Shown here piece by piece: positions 20,640-31,799 of a stretch of 64,000 bases of DNA. The notes under the pieces are model-generated. The model was not told the DNA's origin. It saw nothing but the letters and a program-made list of their open reading frames with translations, and did no database searches. This stretch comes from Ichthyophis bannanicus. Lineage: Eukaryota; Chordata; Amphibia; Gymnophiona; Ichthyophiidae. Each line of letters opens with the position of its first letter. The first letter of the stretch is position 1. Where the stretch lies: the NCBI GenBank assembly GCA_033557465.1, contig CM066033.1, positions 910,868,808 through 910,932,807 of the forward strand. The letters are read 5' to 3'. Position numbers and translations under genes: made by a program.

Positions 20640-22470
20640 TTATCTTCTACTATTACTAATCATTTTTATAGCACTATAAGGAGTATGCAGTGCTGTCCAT
20701 ATTGCCCTGCTAGACCGTCCAAACAAGTGGAAAGTACCAAAGCTACGCATCCACTGGGTGGGAAGAAGACACAGCAGCTCACAAATCTTAGAACCAAAGG
20801 CCGTGTCTGCCGGAGCGTGGACATCGAAGTGGAAATACTTGACAAAAGTGCAAAGCGATGCCCACTTTGCCATCTGACAAATGTCCAGTAACACAAGGAC
20901 CACACCATAAGATACCAACTTCCACTCTGTGTAATCTAAAATCCTATATGAAAGACTACTCCAGTAATATATCCGGCACAGGAAAAGTAATTTTTATCAG
21001 CAATGTAGACGAGGTCACTATTAAACAGCTTCCCCCAAAAAGTCCATTTTTCTCTGTAAAATGTGATCTTACAGTGCAAAATGTTTTTTAAAAATGTGAT
21101 CTTAAAGTGCAAAGTCCAGTCAACCCCAAAATACCAACACATTCAGATAAGTTTGAAACACATTGGTATTTTTGGGTTGGCTGGACTTTGCACCTTAAGA
21201 TCACATTTTTAAAAAGTTTTGCACTGTAAGATCACATTTTACAGAGAAAAATGAACCTTTTGGGGGAAGCTGTTTAATAGCGACCTCATTTACATGCCCA
21301 ACGAACATCTGCAGGGGCTACCAAGCTCTGTTCTGCCCACAAAGATGCTTGTGTTCAGGCAGAATGGGTGTGCAAAACCTCTGGAACCAGACAGTTTCAC
21401 AACAGATCTGCCGAGGCAATGGCCTCCTTAATCCAGCACCCCAATGCAGAATCAGCAACCGCGTCACCTTGCATGGGCCAGCAAACAGCACAAAAAGATG
21501 GTTTGACTTATGAAAAGCATTTGTAACCTTCAAGAACCAGAGAAGCACCCTCTGTTCATGCACAAGGTGAAGATCTTGCTATTCTCCCAACACTGTTCCT
21601 TAGAAAAGGAGTCAAAAAAGCAGAGAGTATGGGTAAAACTAAACACTGAAGGCAACCAAAAGAGCTAACAGCTAAATCAATCAGAAATGACCAGAGCTGG
21701 CCCAGGATACCTACATTTGTCTCAAAACCAGCTCACTATCTCAATAACTTACTCACAGAGGGAGAGAGGAGAGGCCTCAGTGCAAGGGCTACACCGCGGC
21801 ATCACACCCTATATAACAACCCTTATCATTCATAGGCCACCAAGATTATTTTTACAACTTTTAAATGCATTTAAAAACTTGAAAAACTTAGCTTAGATAA
21901 ATGGAAATCCCCATATCCTCAGGACCAGAAAAGCTGCCCAACCCTCAGTCGTCGACTTGGGTTTCGCCCACAATTCTTTTAGAGGCTGCCTCAGGACAGA
22001 TCAAGACAGCATCTTTGTATGCCTTCAGAAAGGCAAATAATCCCACCTTGGAGGTATTTAACAAGAAACCGACAGCACACAAGCAGACTCCCAACCAACA
22101 AACTCAAATCGCGACAAACAATCCAGTGATTCGTTGATTTGGCTGTTAGCTCTTTTGGTTGCCTTCCGTGTTTAGTTTTACCCATACTCTCTGCTTTTTT
22201 GACTGCTTGAGTGGCGTGAGAGTTTTTGGAGTTTCTCTATTGTTAGTTGTATCCTTAGAGAAGGAGAGCAGGCAAACCATCTGGTTCACATGAAAGGAAG
22301 AAATCATCTCAGGGAAGAAGGAAGGCACAGGCCGAATATAAATGGTTTCCTCAGAAAAAGATAGATAAGGACCTTGGCAATACAGAGCCAGCAGCTCAGA
22401 ATCCACCTTGTGGAACAAATCACAACTAAGACCACCATCATGAGCGTCACATACGTCAGAGTAGCACACT
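20640..22470 (-). pseudogene. DIRS-B tyrosine recombinase relic
   Basis: The C-terminal piece (20918-20640) reads DICQMAKWASLCTFVKYFHFD. It aligns with ADLSKVATWATPSTFIKYF in the other copy (46857-47084), the tail of the recombinase. The middle piece near 22146-22469 keeps SSFHVNQMVCLLSFSKD, matching SSFHLNQEVVLPTFF in DIRS-A. The catalytic boxes are not in one frame, and an insertion of roughly 410 bp (about 20887-21298) splits the C-terminus. Confidence 0.65.
21003..21295. mobile_element. Palindromic MITE inside DIRS-B
   Basis: Arms of about 140 bp (atgtagacgaggtcactatt ... aaataccaac) mirror each other around a short loop near 21150. The corresponding site in the other DIRS-B copy (about 46925-46940) lacks it. 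A further 115 bp to its left (20887-21002) is also absent there, so the inserted unit may be larger than the palindrome. Confidence 0.7.
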
Positions 22471-23276
22471 TCAATGGCTCAAGGACTCCAACATCAGGGT
22501 CCCAAGCACCAAACACCGATCCCAGGAAGGGACCACAGACTGGAGGGGAGGACACAGGCACTGAACCCTCTGAAGAAAGCACAAAACATCCAGGTGTAAG
22601 GCTAGAGATGTACCAGCCAACGGACCTAAAACAGGCTGAAGCTGCCACCTGAACCTTCTGGGAGCTAAGAGAAGAGCCCTTCTCTAGGCCATCCTACAGA
22701 AAAGGCCAACAGAGATGACACCTTGGCTGCCTCAGGGGCCAGCTTCTGTGTCCCGCACCAGACCAGCACTCATGCCAAGTTGGTAGACCTCCTCCAGACT
22801 CTGAGCAAAATGGAAAACCACTGCAGGAAAGTAGCCCATATGTACTAATAGTCTCCTTACAGGAGCCAAGCCATAAGCAAGAAGGGAGCCAGGTCCTCCA
22901 GGACAAGCGGCCACCAACACAACAGGCCTCAAGACAGAGGCAAACGAAGAAGTGATGCTTACAGGAGCCACATCAGATCTCTGAATCACGCTCTCCTTGG
23001 CCAATCTGGCACCACCAGAATAATCCTTCCTGGGTGGTGTTCCATATGCCGAATCACACGTCTCACCAGGGGCCATGGAAGAAACACATACAGTAGGTGT
23101 TGACTTGGTCAAGGTTGAGACAGGATGCCAATACCCTTGGACCCAGTTTCCATGCGTCGACTGAAGAAGCGGCACACTTTGGTATTGGAGTGGGTAGCCA
23201 TTAGATCCCTCTCAGGGTAATCTGAGAAGCTGAAGATCATCCCAGACTCGGGAAGCCTGTTGTGAACAGAATAGTA

Positions 23277-23850
23277 CTAGGCAATCCAACAGCCTTTGAC
23301 TTTCTCCTCTGTCAGGAAGACAGCACACTTAAGTAATGAAACGTGCTCCCAGGAACTCCAAGGACTGGAAATGCAACAACTAACTTTCTCCAATTGATCA
23401 CCCAGCCACGGCTTATCAGAAAGGACACCACTCAAACAGCTACCTGAGACACCTCTGAAAGAGAATGGGCTCGGATGAGCGAGTAGTCCAGATATGGATG
23501 AACACAAATCCCTTGGTGCCGTAGTGCCACAGCCACCACCACCACCACTACCATGACCTTGGAAAACATACTTGGGGGAGTGGAGAGTCTGAATGGGAGG
23601 GCAGTGAACTGAAGGAGAGAGCCAAGTATGGCAAAACACAGATCTTTGCTGATCCCCCGAATCAGGATATGAAACTCCCCTTGGCACACCATTTAAATCA
23701 TGGATCGCAAAGTTTCCATCCAGAATCACATGATGTGCAAGTACTTGTTGACACACTTGAGGTCCAGAATAGGCCAGAATGGACCTTTCATGCTGGCACA
23801 ATGAAATAGATGGAATACCTCCCCTTGCCTCAATCATCCAGGGCAATGGG
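23277..23850 (-). pseudogene. DIRS-B reverse transcriptase relic
   Basis: Two overlapping minus frames keep LPFRLSTPPSMFSKVMVVV and GICVHPYLDYSLIRAHS, the counterparts of LPFGLTSTPRVFTK and FPYLDDWLI in DIRS-A. The second Asp of the YxDD box is Tyr here, so it is inactive even where the frame is open. The matching piece in the other copy is at 50882-51124. Confidence 0.75.
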
Positions 23851-26104
23851 CATCACTATTTTCAGGAGAGGCAACTTGTCCATTGTGATCCGCACAGTGG
23901 CCCTGCTGTTCGCAAACCTACAGGGGAGATAACGAAAGTGGCCAGGATCAGCTCTTTGCATTCTGAGACATAGCCGTACTGAATGGGGACTAGCACCCAG
24001 CGATCCTTGGTGACCTGGGCTTATTCCTGAAAGAAGCAGCAAAGCCTGCTCCCAACCGGAGGAACCAGAGAATGGGCCCCAAATCTCCTTTGCACAGCCC
24101 AGGAGGGTCTTCTTCTGGATGGGACTGGGTCCCTGGGCCCAAGTGCTCCACGAAAGGACTGAGAAAAGTCCATAAGCAGAGGGAAAGAAAGGCTTTCCAG
24201 GCTGATATCGACGGTAGTCCTGAGACCCCTGGGAGTCCGACCAGCGCACCCACAAGGAGTGGGTGGAGTCTTTGGACCTGTCCTCTGGTAAGCAGAAAGA
24301 TTTGGTCTTGCCCAGGTCCTTCACCAGATTCTCCAAATCGGACCAAACAGAAGCGTCCCTCTAAGGCCAGATGGGCAACCGGGCTTTGGAAGATGAGTCC
24401 ACTGCCCTATATCAGAGCCATGTCACCATTGACAAGGCACAATCCCTGGCTGCTAGATGTACCAGGCCATACATGGCATCAGAAAGAAATGCTGTAGCAG
24501 ACTCCAAAAAGGTAGAATAATTCGGTAGAAGAGACTGAATCCAATGGAGCAGGGCTCGAGACATCAGGCTTGTACATACCACCAACTGAAGAATAGCAGC
24601 TGTCGCAGTGAACTGGTTCTTCAAGATGAATCTTTCAGTCCAGAGTACCCTTTAAGGCTGATCCACCTTCCACAGAAATGGTGGTCAGTCTGATAACTGC
24701 CATGATCTATGCATCCACCTTGGAAATACCAAACCACATCATACACTCCTTCTCTGGGAGAGCGTGCATCTCCTTATACACCCTTAGCCTCTAGGCGTGG
24801 AGTCGGGAGAATCCCACTCTGACTGGAACAGGCCCTTGAGCATCTTCGGAAACGGGAAGACAGTAATGGATTTCCACACCTCTTGCAGGAGGGATACATC
24901 TTCAGTTCCTGCTCCGTGCCTGGAGCATCCACCAAACTCAAAGTGGATAAGACCCTGGGATTCATCGCCTCCAGTTCCTCCTCCTGGAACAGGTGGATAA
25001 CATCAGCCTCCTCACAATCTTCTGAAGGTGAGAGTACTTCTTCATCCACATCAGACATCTGAATCCAAGCCACAGTCCAAATCTTGGACATATCCCAGCT
25101 GATTCCCATCTCCAGGGCGGCGCCCTTTCCCGGGGATGCTTAGCCATAGGCAATCGAACAGGACTTCCACTCTCAGCTTGCCCCTCATAGGACTGCATTC
25201 GGGGTAACCCAGAGGCCACAGGATCTGAATTTCCATGCCAGAATGACCAGGCCTCTTTTAAAAGGAAAATAATTCCAGGAAGAACAATCCAGATTCCGGA
25301 AGGTCTAATCATGGAAATGACCCCTTTACACCAGGGGACAGTCACCATCAATCCCATAGAGGTCTGGGACCAACCGGCTGGCTAGTCATCCTTATCCACA
25401 GTGTGAACTGCCACCTCCTGCCCTAAGGCAGGCAAGGCCGGACTAAACGCATCCCCTGGCATAGAAAGGGGAAGCAATCCCTCCAGGGATGACTCAGAAG
25501 CTACCATGCAAGAAGAGCAGAGTGCAGAAGCCAGAGATGAGGCACCTTGCTTGCCATAGGCCAAACAATGTTTGCTGGAAGAAGACAGAGTTAAGTTAAG
25601 TATCACAAAGGAGTGCACTAAGGCTGTGGCAGCCTGGAAGGCTTGCGTTAACTATGCTTACTTAGCAATGCGTATTGGAGCCATTTCAGTGGAATACGCA
25701 AAAGAACCACGTAACCACCAGGTGCACAATAGTAAAAATGCTACTGATGCGTGCAGGAAAGGGTAGGAAACCCCCCACACCACACCAACAGTCACCAGTG
25801 GTTCTTCCGAATTGCACCCCAGATGGACGGAATCAGGAGCCTCAAAATGTTGAGGTCAAGCCGTGGTATTCACCCCCTGAGAGCCCCAGGCAGAAATCTA
25901 TGCCAGACTCAGCTCCTCTGAAACCGTTTCTCTGGCTTTGTAGACACTACATTTAAGGTGGCCGGCAGGCAGATTTTTCTGAGAGCCTTATGCGATTTTC
26001 AGGAGCCTTGCAGGAGAGAAAGAGGAGGGGGAGGGGGCGTTGAGGTTGTGTGAGGCTGCTGAATTCTTCCACATCCTTCTAGTTTTCTGGCTGCTCAACA
26101 GGCT

Positions 26105-26308
26105 CTTATTTATTTTTAAATATTTAACAATTTTTTATACCACTTTATCATTCCAGTCAAAACGGTTATCATTGTAACTTAAATGTTGATAACTTGGATT
26201 TTTCTGAGGCAATGGAGGGTTAAGTGACTTGCCCAAGGCCACAAGGAGTACTAGTGGGAATTGAACCCTAGTCTCTTGGTTACCAAGCCAGTGTTCTAGC
26301 TACTCCTC
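26105..26308 (-). mobile_element. CORE-type SINE inserted in DIRS-B
   Basis: On the minus strand: an A-box-like tagctagaacactgg, B box gggttcaattccc, body cttgggcaagtcacttaac, and an AT-rich tail. The empty site is visible in the DIRS-B fragment at about 5465-5475 (gctcttataagagc), which fixes the insertion. Confidence 0.8.
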
Positions 26309-26665
26309 ATGATAACAGCACGGAGCTGAACCAATTTCCCTCCTCCTATGGCTACCGAAAAGACCGCAGTTTAGTTGAGCCTCCCACGTCATGCTCAAGT
26401 GAGAGAGTCACCCTCAAGGTGGTCATTCACGAGTACTGAAATCAATATTTTCCTCTCAATTATTCAGATTTCTTCAGAGTGGAGAAAATCCATCCACCAT
26501 CTGCTGGCGACAAAGAAATACTGAAGAGACCTCTGGTGGCTGAGGCAAATACAAACATGGGAGTTATGTCATTGAACCCTGGGCTTTTCTTTTGTTCTTT
26601 ATCTCCACCAATCTGTTGGTAGGAGAACACAACACACTGGTTTGGACTGGTCTAGCAGGAAGATA

Positions 26666-27349
26666 TGATATTTTTATTGGCTAGGGCCTTCAGCTTCACA
26701 AGGGAGTTGACGCTTGACAGCAAACCAATGCATAGCTTCAAAAGTACATTCTTATGAACAATGAGCTTGAGAGAGTGTCAGTGAAGTCTGATCAAACAAT
26801 ATGTGGACCAAGCAGTCTGAAGAGGTGGAGTGCAGAGAGATCTCCAACTCTAGAATAGTCCTGAAACTGCATCATTGTCTTTTAGGCCTCAAAATAAAGG
26901 AAGTTTTTGGTTTTAGTGGTACTTCAAAGCTAAACTTGTAGGTTTTTACAGATATTAGTGATATAGTGGCCGAGAGATAGGGTGCTATCAAGAATATCTC
27001 ACAAGTTCTTGGAAAGAGGGGATGAGCAGTGGGGGGCAGTGATGTTTCTCAGAGAGACTGGGTTAGGCAAAAAAACAAATGGGTGGCAATAATAATACTG
27101 ACATGAGGAAAGGACATAGAATCTACTTATCTGGAATACCAAAGAAAAAAAAATACACAAAATTGCTCAGCATTCTTGTACACATATGGTTTATACACAG
27201 AGGTTGATGAATTATCCATGTATATGAGTATGCAAGCACACACATGCACTTATTTGTGAAGTATACACAGGCAGACAGAAAGGAAGCATAGAAATGACCA
27301 ATATGTGCTAAAAGATAAACCAAAGGAGGGAAATGAAGAAATGCTGTAC
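26666..27349. other. ABHD1 intron, 5-prime part
   Basis: Unassigned intronic sequence between the DIRS-B end and the ABHD1 exon. I see no coding similarity. Confidence 0.5.
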
Positions 27350-27523
27350 CTGTAGATGGTTCTGCACAGGCCAGATGTCAGACGCTGATTGAATAACCTG
27401 AAGTTGAGGGGCTCTTCCAGTGAGGAGCTGGATTCAAAAGTATTCCAGATGACTGAAAAGGTAAGTCCCGCGACGAGGCCTGAATCCTTTCCTTTCTGAG
27501 CCGTGTAATTCAACAACATCATT
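27350..27523 (-). CDS. ABHD1: ABHD1-like hydrolase, internal exon after the nucleophile elbow
   Basis: This 174-bp exon has an acceptor ctctctaatctag (exon from 27523) and a donor gtacag (after 27350). It translates as MMLLNYTAQKGKDSGLVAG through FSVIWNTFESSSSLEEPLN to LFNQRLTSGLCRTIYR. In ABHD1/ABHD3 this segment follows the GxSxG nucleophile elbow, and the leading single base fits completion of the second glycine of that motif. The last two bases (AG) join the first base of the 6195-6243 exon to make Arg. LFNQxLTxGLC and the following RKV favour ABHD1 over ABHD3. Upstream exons were not found up to 64000, so the preceding intron exceeds 36 kb. Confidence 0.85.
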
Positions 27524-28134
27524 CTAGATTAGAGAGAAAGAGACACACACACACACACAAAGAGGCAAGAGCTGAAACATACTGTACTGTTGCTGCCAAG
27601 GATGATAATTAGCAATATTATAGCATATGAAATATCATAACAATGAACAATGTCATAAGTGCGAGGCTAATGATGTAGGAAATACTAAGACCACAATAAA
27701 AACAAACCAAAGCCACGTTAAAGAAAACAAAGTTGTAAGGTATTCAAAAGACTTGTAGACGTGTCATAGTGAAGCCTTAGGTTCAAGTCCACCAAGAAAC
27801 AGCAAGCTGTCACGTAGGCAACCAACACAAGAACCAGTCTAAAAATGTGACAGTAGAAGCAAAAGCCTTTATTATTTAGAGGATGCGTGTGCCAATAGCC
27901 TGACACCGAAAGATGACACATAAGTTCTCTCTATGGGCCATGTGTTCAGTTGGTTCACTTCTGCTTCTCTTCATGCTCTCCTCTTTTCTGTTTCCCCCGG
28001 TTTTTAGTTTATTGTCTTGTGTTAAGGTTGTTTTTAATGGGGTGATGAAAATGATTTTTAATGTATATATATGTTAATCATTTATTTAAGGAAAGTTATT
28101 TATGGCTTTTATATGTGCATGCACTTTACATTTA
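27524..28134. other. Intron with CA repeat and a repeat arm
   Basis: Holds a short (AC)n run at 27542-27559 and, at about 27830-27912, one arm of an inverted repeat whose partner lies at about 31190-31275. Confidence 0.6.
27830..27912 (-). repeat. Inverted-repeat arm, left
   Basis: Its reverse complement (ggctattggcacacgcatcc ... gactggttctt) matches 31190-31275 with few differences. The family is unknown. The nearby gaaacacggccagtgtcggg end resembles termini of Penelope-like elements, but I cannot confirm that. Confidence 0.6.
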
Positions 28135-28137
28135 TAA

Positions 28138-30972
28138 CACAGGTACACTACCAAAAAACTGCCTCCAGTTTTGCAACTGATTCCTATAGATTTTGGGGTG
28201 CTGAATCCAGGAAAAATAGCCAAAATGTTCCATCACATCACGTTTTCTTGCAAAATTAGATTTCTTACCCATATAAGGAATGTTCACATAATTTCTTTTT
28301 AGCCGACTGCAGTTTATTTTCTTGGCCCAAAATAGAGGTTGTAATGGTTAACTAACTAGAAACACTCCCTCATGATATTTTAGAGTGTTTTGTATTCATT
28401 TTATACATTAACAGGACAATTGGAAGGCGGGGGGCTAAATCCAGTACTCGCACTGGCGCATGTTCTTTCCTGTTCGCCTCGCCTCGTTCGCTCGCTCAAA
28501 CACGGTGGTTGCGACATGAACGTTCCTGTCAAATTTCAGTTTCTTGCAAGTTCATTATTACCTTTTGTTTGCTCAGTCGTAATCCAGCTTTATTCCGAAG
28601 TGGTTCACTACAGTTGTAGTTTGCAGTGCTGTGTATTTGTGATGGTTCACAGAGCCAGAGGTTGCGTCAACTCTCCGGACAGTTTTTGTTTTATTTGTGG
28701 GGAATATACCGTGAAAAAGCGGCAGAGGAACATTTCTGCATTTATTAAAAAAGTATATTTCGCCTATTTCGGTTTGAAGTTAGGCGATCAAGACAAACCG
28801 TGGGCTCCTCAACAAAGTGTGCAAGACATGTGAGGAAGATCTACGCTTATGGATGAAAGGTAAAAAACAAGCATTTTGTTTCGGAATACCTATGATGTGG
28901 CGTGAACAAAGAGACCACAGCAGTGACTGCTATTTTTGCTCTTGCATTGTGAAGGGATACAACTTAAAAAATAAGAACGTAATAAGTTACCCCAACCTTC
29001 CCTCAGCAATTAGGCCTATGCCTCATAGCAACGAAGTACCTGTGCCTGAACCACCAAAATCTTTGGATAATATTTGTGTGGACGGTTCTGATCATGATGA
29101 GACTCATCAGATGGCTTTTCCCGATGAGTCCAGTACTTCCGAGTTTGAAACTGAACCAGATCCGAAACCTGAACTTTTCTCTCAAGCTGAATTGAATGAT
29201 TTAGTCCGGGATTTAGGACTCCCAAAAGATGCTGCCCAACTGCTAGGTTCTCGGCTTAAACAGAAAAATCTATTGTCACCAGGAACAACTTTTTATTGGT
29301 ACCGCAACCGCGAGACACAATTTTTGAAGTATTTCAGCAAAGAGGAAGATTTGGTATTTTGCAACGATATATACGGAGTGATGGAAAAGTTTAAACTCAA
29401 GTATGATCCTGCTGAATGGCGGCTGTTCATTGATTCGTCAAAAGACATCATAAAAGGTGTTCTTCTTCATAATGGCAACACATTCGCTTCAGTTCCTATT
29501 GCTCACTCTGTTATTCTCCAAGAAAAATACGAGAATTTGGCCCTGATTCTTCAGAAGATTCGTTATGATGAGCATAAGTGGATGATTTGTGGAGACTTTA
29601 AAATTCTATCCATGCTATTAGGGCAGCAATCCGGTTTCACCAAATATCCCTGCTTCCTTTGCTTGTGGGATAGCCGGGCCCACGACCTACACTGGGGGAA
29701 AAAAGACTGGCCAATTCGGGAGTATTTGAGACCCGGTGAGAAAAATGTTCTTCATGAGAGCTTGGTACCTCGTGATAAAATTCTATTACCACCTCTCCAC
29801 ATTAAGTTGGGTCTCATTAAGCAATTCATCAAGTCCCTTCCAAAAGATGGTGAGTGCTTTCGGTACCTTTGCTCAAAGTTCCCCCGACTTTCTGAAGCAA
29901 AGCTAAAGGAAGGAGTGTTTGTTGGCCCTGATATAAGGAAACTCATTTCAGACGGAGCATTCGCTGAAACGATGTCTGAGAAGGAAAAAGAAGCCTGGGA
30001 TTCCTTCAAGGATGTTGTTCTCAAATTCTTGGGGAACAGGCGGGATGAGAACTATAAGGATATTGTTGCCAGGATGCTCAATGCCTTCAAAGAACAAGGC
30101 TGTAACATGAGCCTGAAAGTCCATTTCTTGCACTCCCATGTGAACTACTTTCCCGAAAACTTGGGGGCGTACAGTGAAGAACAAGGTGAAAGGTTTCACC
30201 AGGACATCAAGGACGCAGAGAGAAGGTACCAAGGAAGATGGAACACCACTATGATGGCTGATTTCTGCTGGTTGCTGCTGCGGGAAACCCCAGATGAAAA
30301 ATACACCAACCAGCGCACCAAGAGAAGCATTCGGGGGAAGAAGACACGGGCCCACCAGGAGATTGATTGACCCAAGAATGACTTTAAAATCTAAACTGTG
30401 TTGACAAATATCGTGTTTTTACTAAACTTTGAAATAAAAATTTGCTAGTTATTACCACAGTGTCGGATCTCATTTATTAGAATTTTATTTTCACACCATC
30501 GGGTGTTTGTCTTCATGTATTGCAATGGTGCTGTTTGCGTTTTCTATTCTTACATACATACCTGTACAACATTTTTTGCACATTTCTTTGCTTTGCTTTG
30601 TGTCTAACCTCACTCTTATATGCTCAATGTTTGTGCACATGTATGTGGCTGTTTTAAGTGCAGACAATTTTGCTACCATCACAGTGTGTTTTGTTGACAT
30701 TACTCTATTCTTATGTGCTGCCTTGTTACAATTTTCTTTATTCTTATTTGAATAACTACTAAACAATTAGTATAAAGAATTCATTCAAGAAACTTATCTC
30801 GATCGCACTCAATCTGAAACGTTCACCTCAAACTGCTAACCCAATGTAGCAAAAAATCTGTACGTGATGGAGCAAATTGGTTACCAGATTTGGATTCAGC
30901 GCACCAAAAAACGTAAAAATCAATCGAAACATTAGAGGCAGTTTAAAAAAATTTTTTTTTAGTGTACCTGTG
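28138..30972 (+). mobile_element. CACAGG-ended DNA transposon, copy A (TAA target duplication)
   Basis: The 2,835-bp element begins cacaggtacacta and ends tagtgtacctgtg, flanked by TAA on both sides (28135-28137 and 30973-30975). Beyond the perfect 13-bp ends, the terminal 110 bp are imperfect inverted repeats sharing blocks aactgcctc, gctgaatcca and ccatcac. Copy B at 41759-44681 has the same ends. CAC termini and a 3-bp duplication are features of CMC-type (EnSpm/Chapaev3-like) transposons. I offer that as a tentative placement only. Confidence 0.85.
28642..30370 (+). pseudogene. Transposase of the CACAGG-ended element, one frameshift
   Basis: The natural start is probably the ATG at 28642, leading to an N-terminal Cys cluster (FCFICGE, then VCKTCEEDL), a likely zinc-binding DNA-recognition domain. 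At about 28812 two bases are missing relative to copy B, so the frame shifts. From 28817 a 517-codon frame runs unbroken to 30370. It has candidate DDE residues in LFIDSSKDIIKG, then ICGDFKILSMLLG, then SEEQGERFHQDI, with a CFLC (CxxC) motif and Trp/His residues 20-30 residues after the second Asp. The C-terminus ends in a basic stretch. I recognise the segment around PPLHIKLGLIKQF and FPENLGAYSEEQGERFHQ as a family common in animal genomes and usually left uncharacterised. Repairing only the N-terminal shift would leave one long frame, so the copy is young. Confidence 0.75.
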
Positions 30973-31189
30973 TAATTTATGTTGTGTTATATGTACATGA
31001 TTTATTTCATGGTTCTAATAAGGGCAATGTAACACTTATTTATTTGGTTTGTCTTATCAATTTTAATATGGGTTTATGTTTTTAATTTGCATTTTTAATG
31101 TATTTTTGATTTATGCAGTTTGTTTTTGTAATTATTTATTTATTTATAATGAGCCAAATACCCCTGAGGAAATATATATGAAACACGGC

Positions 31190-31285
31190 CAGTGTCGGGC
31201 TACTGGCACACTCATCCTCTAAATAATAAAGGCTTTTGCTTCTACTGTCACGTTTTTAGACTGGTTCTTATAGTGAAGCCTTATA
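31190..31285 (+). repeat. Inverted-repeat arm, right
   Basis: Partner of 27830-27912. It is preceded by a short aaacacggccagtgtcggg motif. The pair brackets transposon A with about 0.2 kb on each side. Confidence 0.6.
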
Positions 31286-31799
31286 CAGCAAGAGACACTG
31301 CAGCATATAGGAGCACTATCCCAGTCCCAGAGGGCAATAACCAGCCAAACAAGAGGATTGAATTCTCCTTTGCCCAAAGCTCTTGGCTCATCTACTATAC
31401 TGTGTCCATTTCCAACAGGACAAGCCCAAGGGTTTCTGCCACTCTAGGCAGGAAGGCAGGCCCCCCCCCCCCTTCCCAGCCACCAACCTCCCCCCCCTTT
31501 TCAGGCCAGCTCCCTGGAATCCCTTTCCTTCTCCCCTGGGAGGGGGGAGGCAGCATGATGACCTTTCCATCATTTTTCATTGCAGTGGCAGAGGCTCACA
31601 GCAAGCCACTTTGGTGCCATGGCAAGCTTTAAAGCACCCATGTGCATGCATGCACTCATAGCCTGCTACTATTGCCCCCTCATATGCCTCCACTGTATGT
31701 AAATCTCTCTCATGCATATTCATAGTTATTCTGAAAACCTTACTGGCTAGGTGTAGCCTGAGAATTGGGTTGAGAACCACTGGTCCAGGCACAATTGCT
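31286..31799. other. Low-complexity and MITE-like remnant
   Basis: Contains C-rich runs (31458-31500) and, from about 31690, a diverged piece related to the hAT MITE at 52916-53110 (ctctcatgcatattcat, ctgaaaacc). Confidence 0.5.

Larger units (their letters stand above)
20205..26665 (-). mobile_element. DIRS-B retrotransposon, decayed but near full length
   Basis: It has inverted terminal blocks: 20235-20385 (tgctagaccaggccagac, ccagcagattggtggag) mirrored at 26517-26662 (ctccaccaatctgttgg, ctggtctagcagga). Minus-strand relics of recombinase (20640-22470), reverse transcriptase (23277-23850) and gag-side sequence (24400-26000) are in the DIRS order. A partial repeat of the terminal block near 20580-20720 gives the same complex left end as in DIRS-A. 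It carries a palindromic insertion at 21003-21295 and a SINE at 26105-26308. A second copy lies at 46330-53453. Confidence 0.75.

Noticed and set aside
30507..30755. An 82-codon hydrophobic ORF after the transposase in transposon A, with a counterpart in copy B
   Set aside because: The similarity is that of the shared element DNA; the frame is short, overlaps the subterminal repeat region and has no start context. It could be revisited with a consensus.
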